A DNA stretch of 6,061 nucleotides, taken from positions 1 to 6,061 of the forward strand of contig DYTM01000093.1 in assembly GCA_020725985.1 (NCBI GenBank), written 5' to 3'. The DNA comes from Methanomassiliicoccus sp. GTDB lineage: Archaea > Thermoplasmatota > Thermoplasmata > Methanomassiliicoccales > JACIVX01. The position numbers and the translations under genes were made by a program. Of the stretch, positions 5,163-6,061 are shown in pieces (the stretch's first letter is position 1; every line of letters starts with the position of its first letter). The notes under the pieces are model-generated. The model had not been told where the DNA came from. It ran no database searches and saw nothing but the letters and a program-made list of their open reading frames with translations.

Positions 5163-6061
5163 TTGTCAGCTAACAGTTCCCAGGGGGGGTCCAATGGCGC
5201 CGGGGGAGTCATGGAGTTCGACTGCCCGGAGTGCGGGACTCACATAGTTGGCGAGGTCTCCAAGTGCCCGAAGTGCGGCGTCGAATTCGTCATCGAGGAG
5301 GTCGCGGAGTTCGAGTGTCCGAACTGCAGGGCGATCGTTCCGGCTGACAGCATGAAGTGCCCGAGCTGCGGGTCGCAGTTCGAGGTGAGCGGAGTGGCCG
5401 AGGCTTCCGAGGCCGCCGTCGCATCGGATGCCGTTCTGGACCAGGCGGTCGAACAGGAGGCGGCGGGGACCGAGGCAGCGCCCTCCGTGGAGGACCTGAA
5501 GGAGATTGAGCTCCGGAAGCAGTTCCCCCTCCTCGTCGAAGAGGTGAAGCCCCTTCTCGCCCTGGCGAACGAGTTCGGGATCGATGCCGCCGAAGCGAGA
5601 AGATATATCGACAGGGCCGTGAAGTCCGGGAGGCAGAGGGACGTCGCCTCCGCCGTGGACTACGTCAGAGAGTGCCTTGACAGCGTCCGGGCCGCGATCG
5701 ACGACCGCATCGTCCGCGACATCGAGTACCTTGAGAAGCTGTCGGAGATTTCCAAGAAGACCGGTTCGGATCCCAAGGCCATCCTGGCGGCGATCGAGAG
5801 CATCAAGGTGAAGAAAGAAGAGGGGGACCTCCGGGGCGCTCTTTCCGACGCAAAGAGCGCGAGGGGCGTCGCCGACCAGCTCACTGGGAAGTATGTCGAG
5901 GCGAACGAGCTGTGCGAGGCGCTCGAGAAGCTCGTACAGAATTCCGAGAGGTTCTACGTCGACGTCAGGGACGCCAGGCGGCTCCTCAACGAGGCGAAGG
6001 ACGCGGGGAAGCACGGCGACTGGAGCATGATGGGTATCCTCGCTAGAAAAGGCCGAGAAGA
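5163..6061 (+). CDS. Tandem zinc-ribbon protein with helical repeats, 3'-partial
   Basis: No named family was recognised. The frame is open from 5163 to the window end (299 codons, no stop). From the TTG start, residues 2-16 are Ser/Gly/Asn-rich. Two zinc ribbons follow with identical spacing CX2C-X10-CX2C: Cys21/24/35/38 and Cys52/55/66/69, both of CPxCG type. Residues 76-110 form an Ala/Glu-rich, probably disordered linker. From about 115 on, the protein is almost entirely charged helix, with three copies of a unit marked by xDxxxA, then helix, then a turn ending in Asp plus V/L/W at 160, 222 and 286. No signal peptide or membrane segment is seen, so it is likely a cytoplasmic scaffold or nucleic-acid/protein-binding factor (inference). 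TTG 5163 is favoured by GGTGGTC three bases upstream and by the promoter spacing. ATG 5211 (Met17), with GGGGGAG two bases before it, is the alternative. Confidence 0.85.
   Translation, partial: MSANSSQGGSNGAGGVMEFDCPECGTHIVGEVSKCPKCGVEFVIEEVAEFECPNCRAIVPADSMKCPSCGSQFEVSGVAEASEAAVASDAVLDQAVEQEAAGTEAAPSVEDLKEIELRKQFPLLVEEVKPLLALANEFGIDAAEARRYIDRAVKSGRQRDVASAVDYVRECLDSVRAAIDDRIVRDIEYLEKLSEISKKTGSDPKAILAAIESIKVKKEEGDLRGALSDAKSARGVADQLTGKYVEANELCEALEKLVQNSERFYVDVRDARRLLNEAKDAGKHGDWSMMGILARKGRE

Noticed and set aside
5166..6014. 282-codon open frame on the minus strand
   Set aside because: It is antisense to the zinc-ribbon gene, has low-complexity Leu/Arg/Asp composition typical of GC-rich shadow frames, and shows no family motif.

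Overview
The window looks like chromosomal DNA from a GC-rich archaeon. The sequence shows archaeal-type protein families (sulfide-dependent Thi4, an archaeal COG2522-type HTH regulator, an adenosine-specific kinase of the COG1839/PAE2307 type, an archaeal OGG-like glycosylase). It also shows short AT-rich BRE/TATA-like islands, rather than bacterial -35/-10 boxes, about 25-35 bp before several genes. Gene content and GC-rich codon use fit a methanogen-related or Thermoplasmata-type euryarchaeote. That placement is inference; no rRNA or other marker gene is present.

Layout. (1) 1-717 (+): the 3' part of a winged-helix DNA-binding protein, cut by the window edge, resembling AlkZ/YcaQ or the Lhr C-terminal region. 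(2) 719-1492 (-): thi4, thiazole synthase of thiamine biosynthesis, ending one base from the first gene. (3) 1526-1702: a control region between thi4 and a divergent gene. (4) 1703-2077 (+): a small HTH regulator with a Cys-rich tail, probably read from a leaderless transcript. (5) 4138-2081 (-): a tight three-gene operon, adenosine-specific kinase, then a SAM-dependent methyltransferase, then 8-oxoguanine DNA glycosylase/AP lyase, with overlapping ends. (6) 4139-4280: a compact divergent promoter region whose two outward promoters share the same AAAGGTTA core. (7) 4281-5102 (+): an endonuclease IV-like AP endonuclease. (8) 5163-6061 (+): an incomplete protein with two tandem zinc ribbons, a disordered acidic linker and a repeated helical region; it runs off the window.

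How the genes may work together. The glycosylase makes abasic or 3'-blocked sites from oxidised guanine, and an endonuclease IV-type enzyme processes such sites. Their transcription units start back to back from look-alike promoters, so the centre of the window reads as a base-excision-repair locus. A second theme is thiamine: thi4 is divergent from a COG2522-type regulator that lacks a ThiN domain, making it a candidate local regulator. The least explained item is the zinc-ribbon/helical-repeat protein, in which a roughly 62-64-residue repeat can be read by eye.

No tRNA, rRNA, CRISPR array, insertion sequence or integrase was recognised, and genes cover nearly the whole window.
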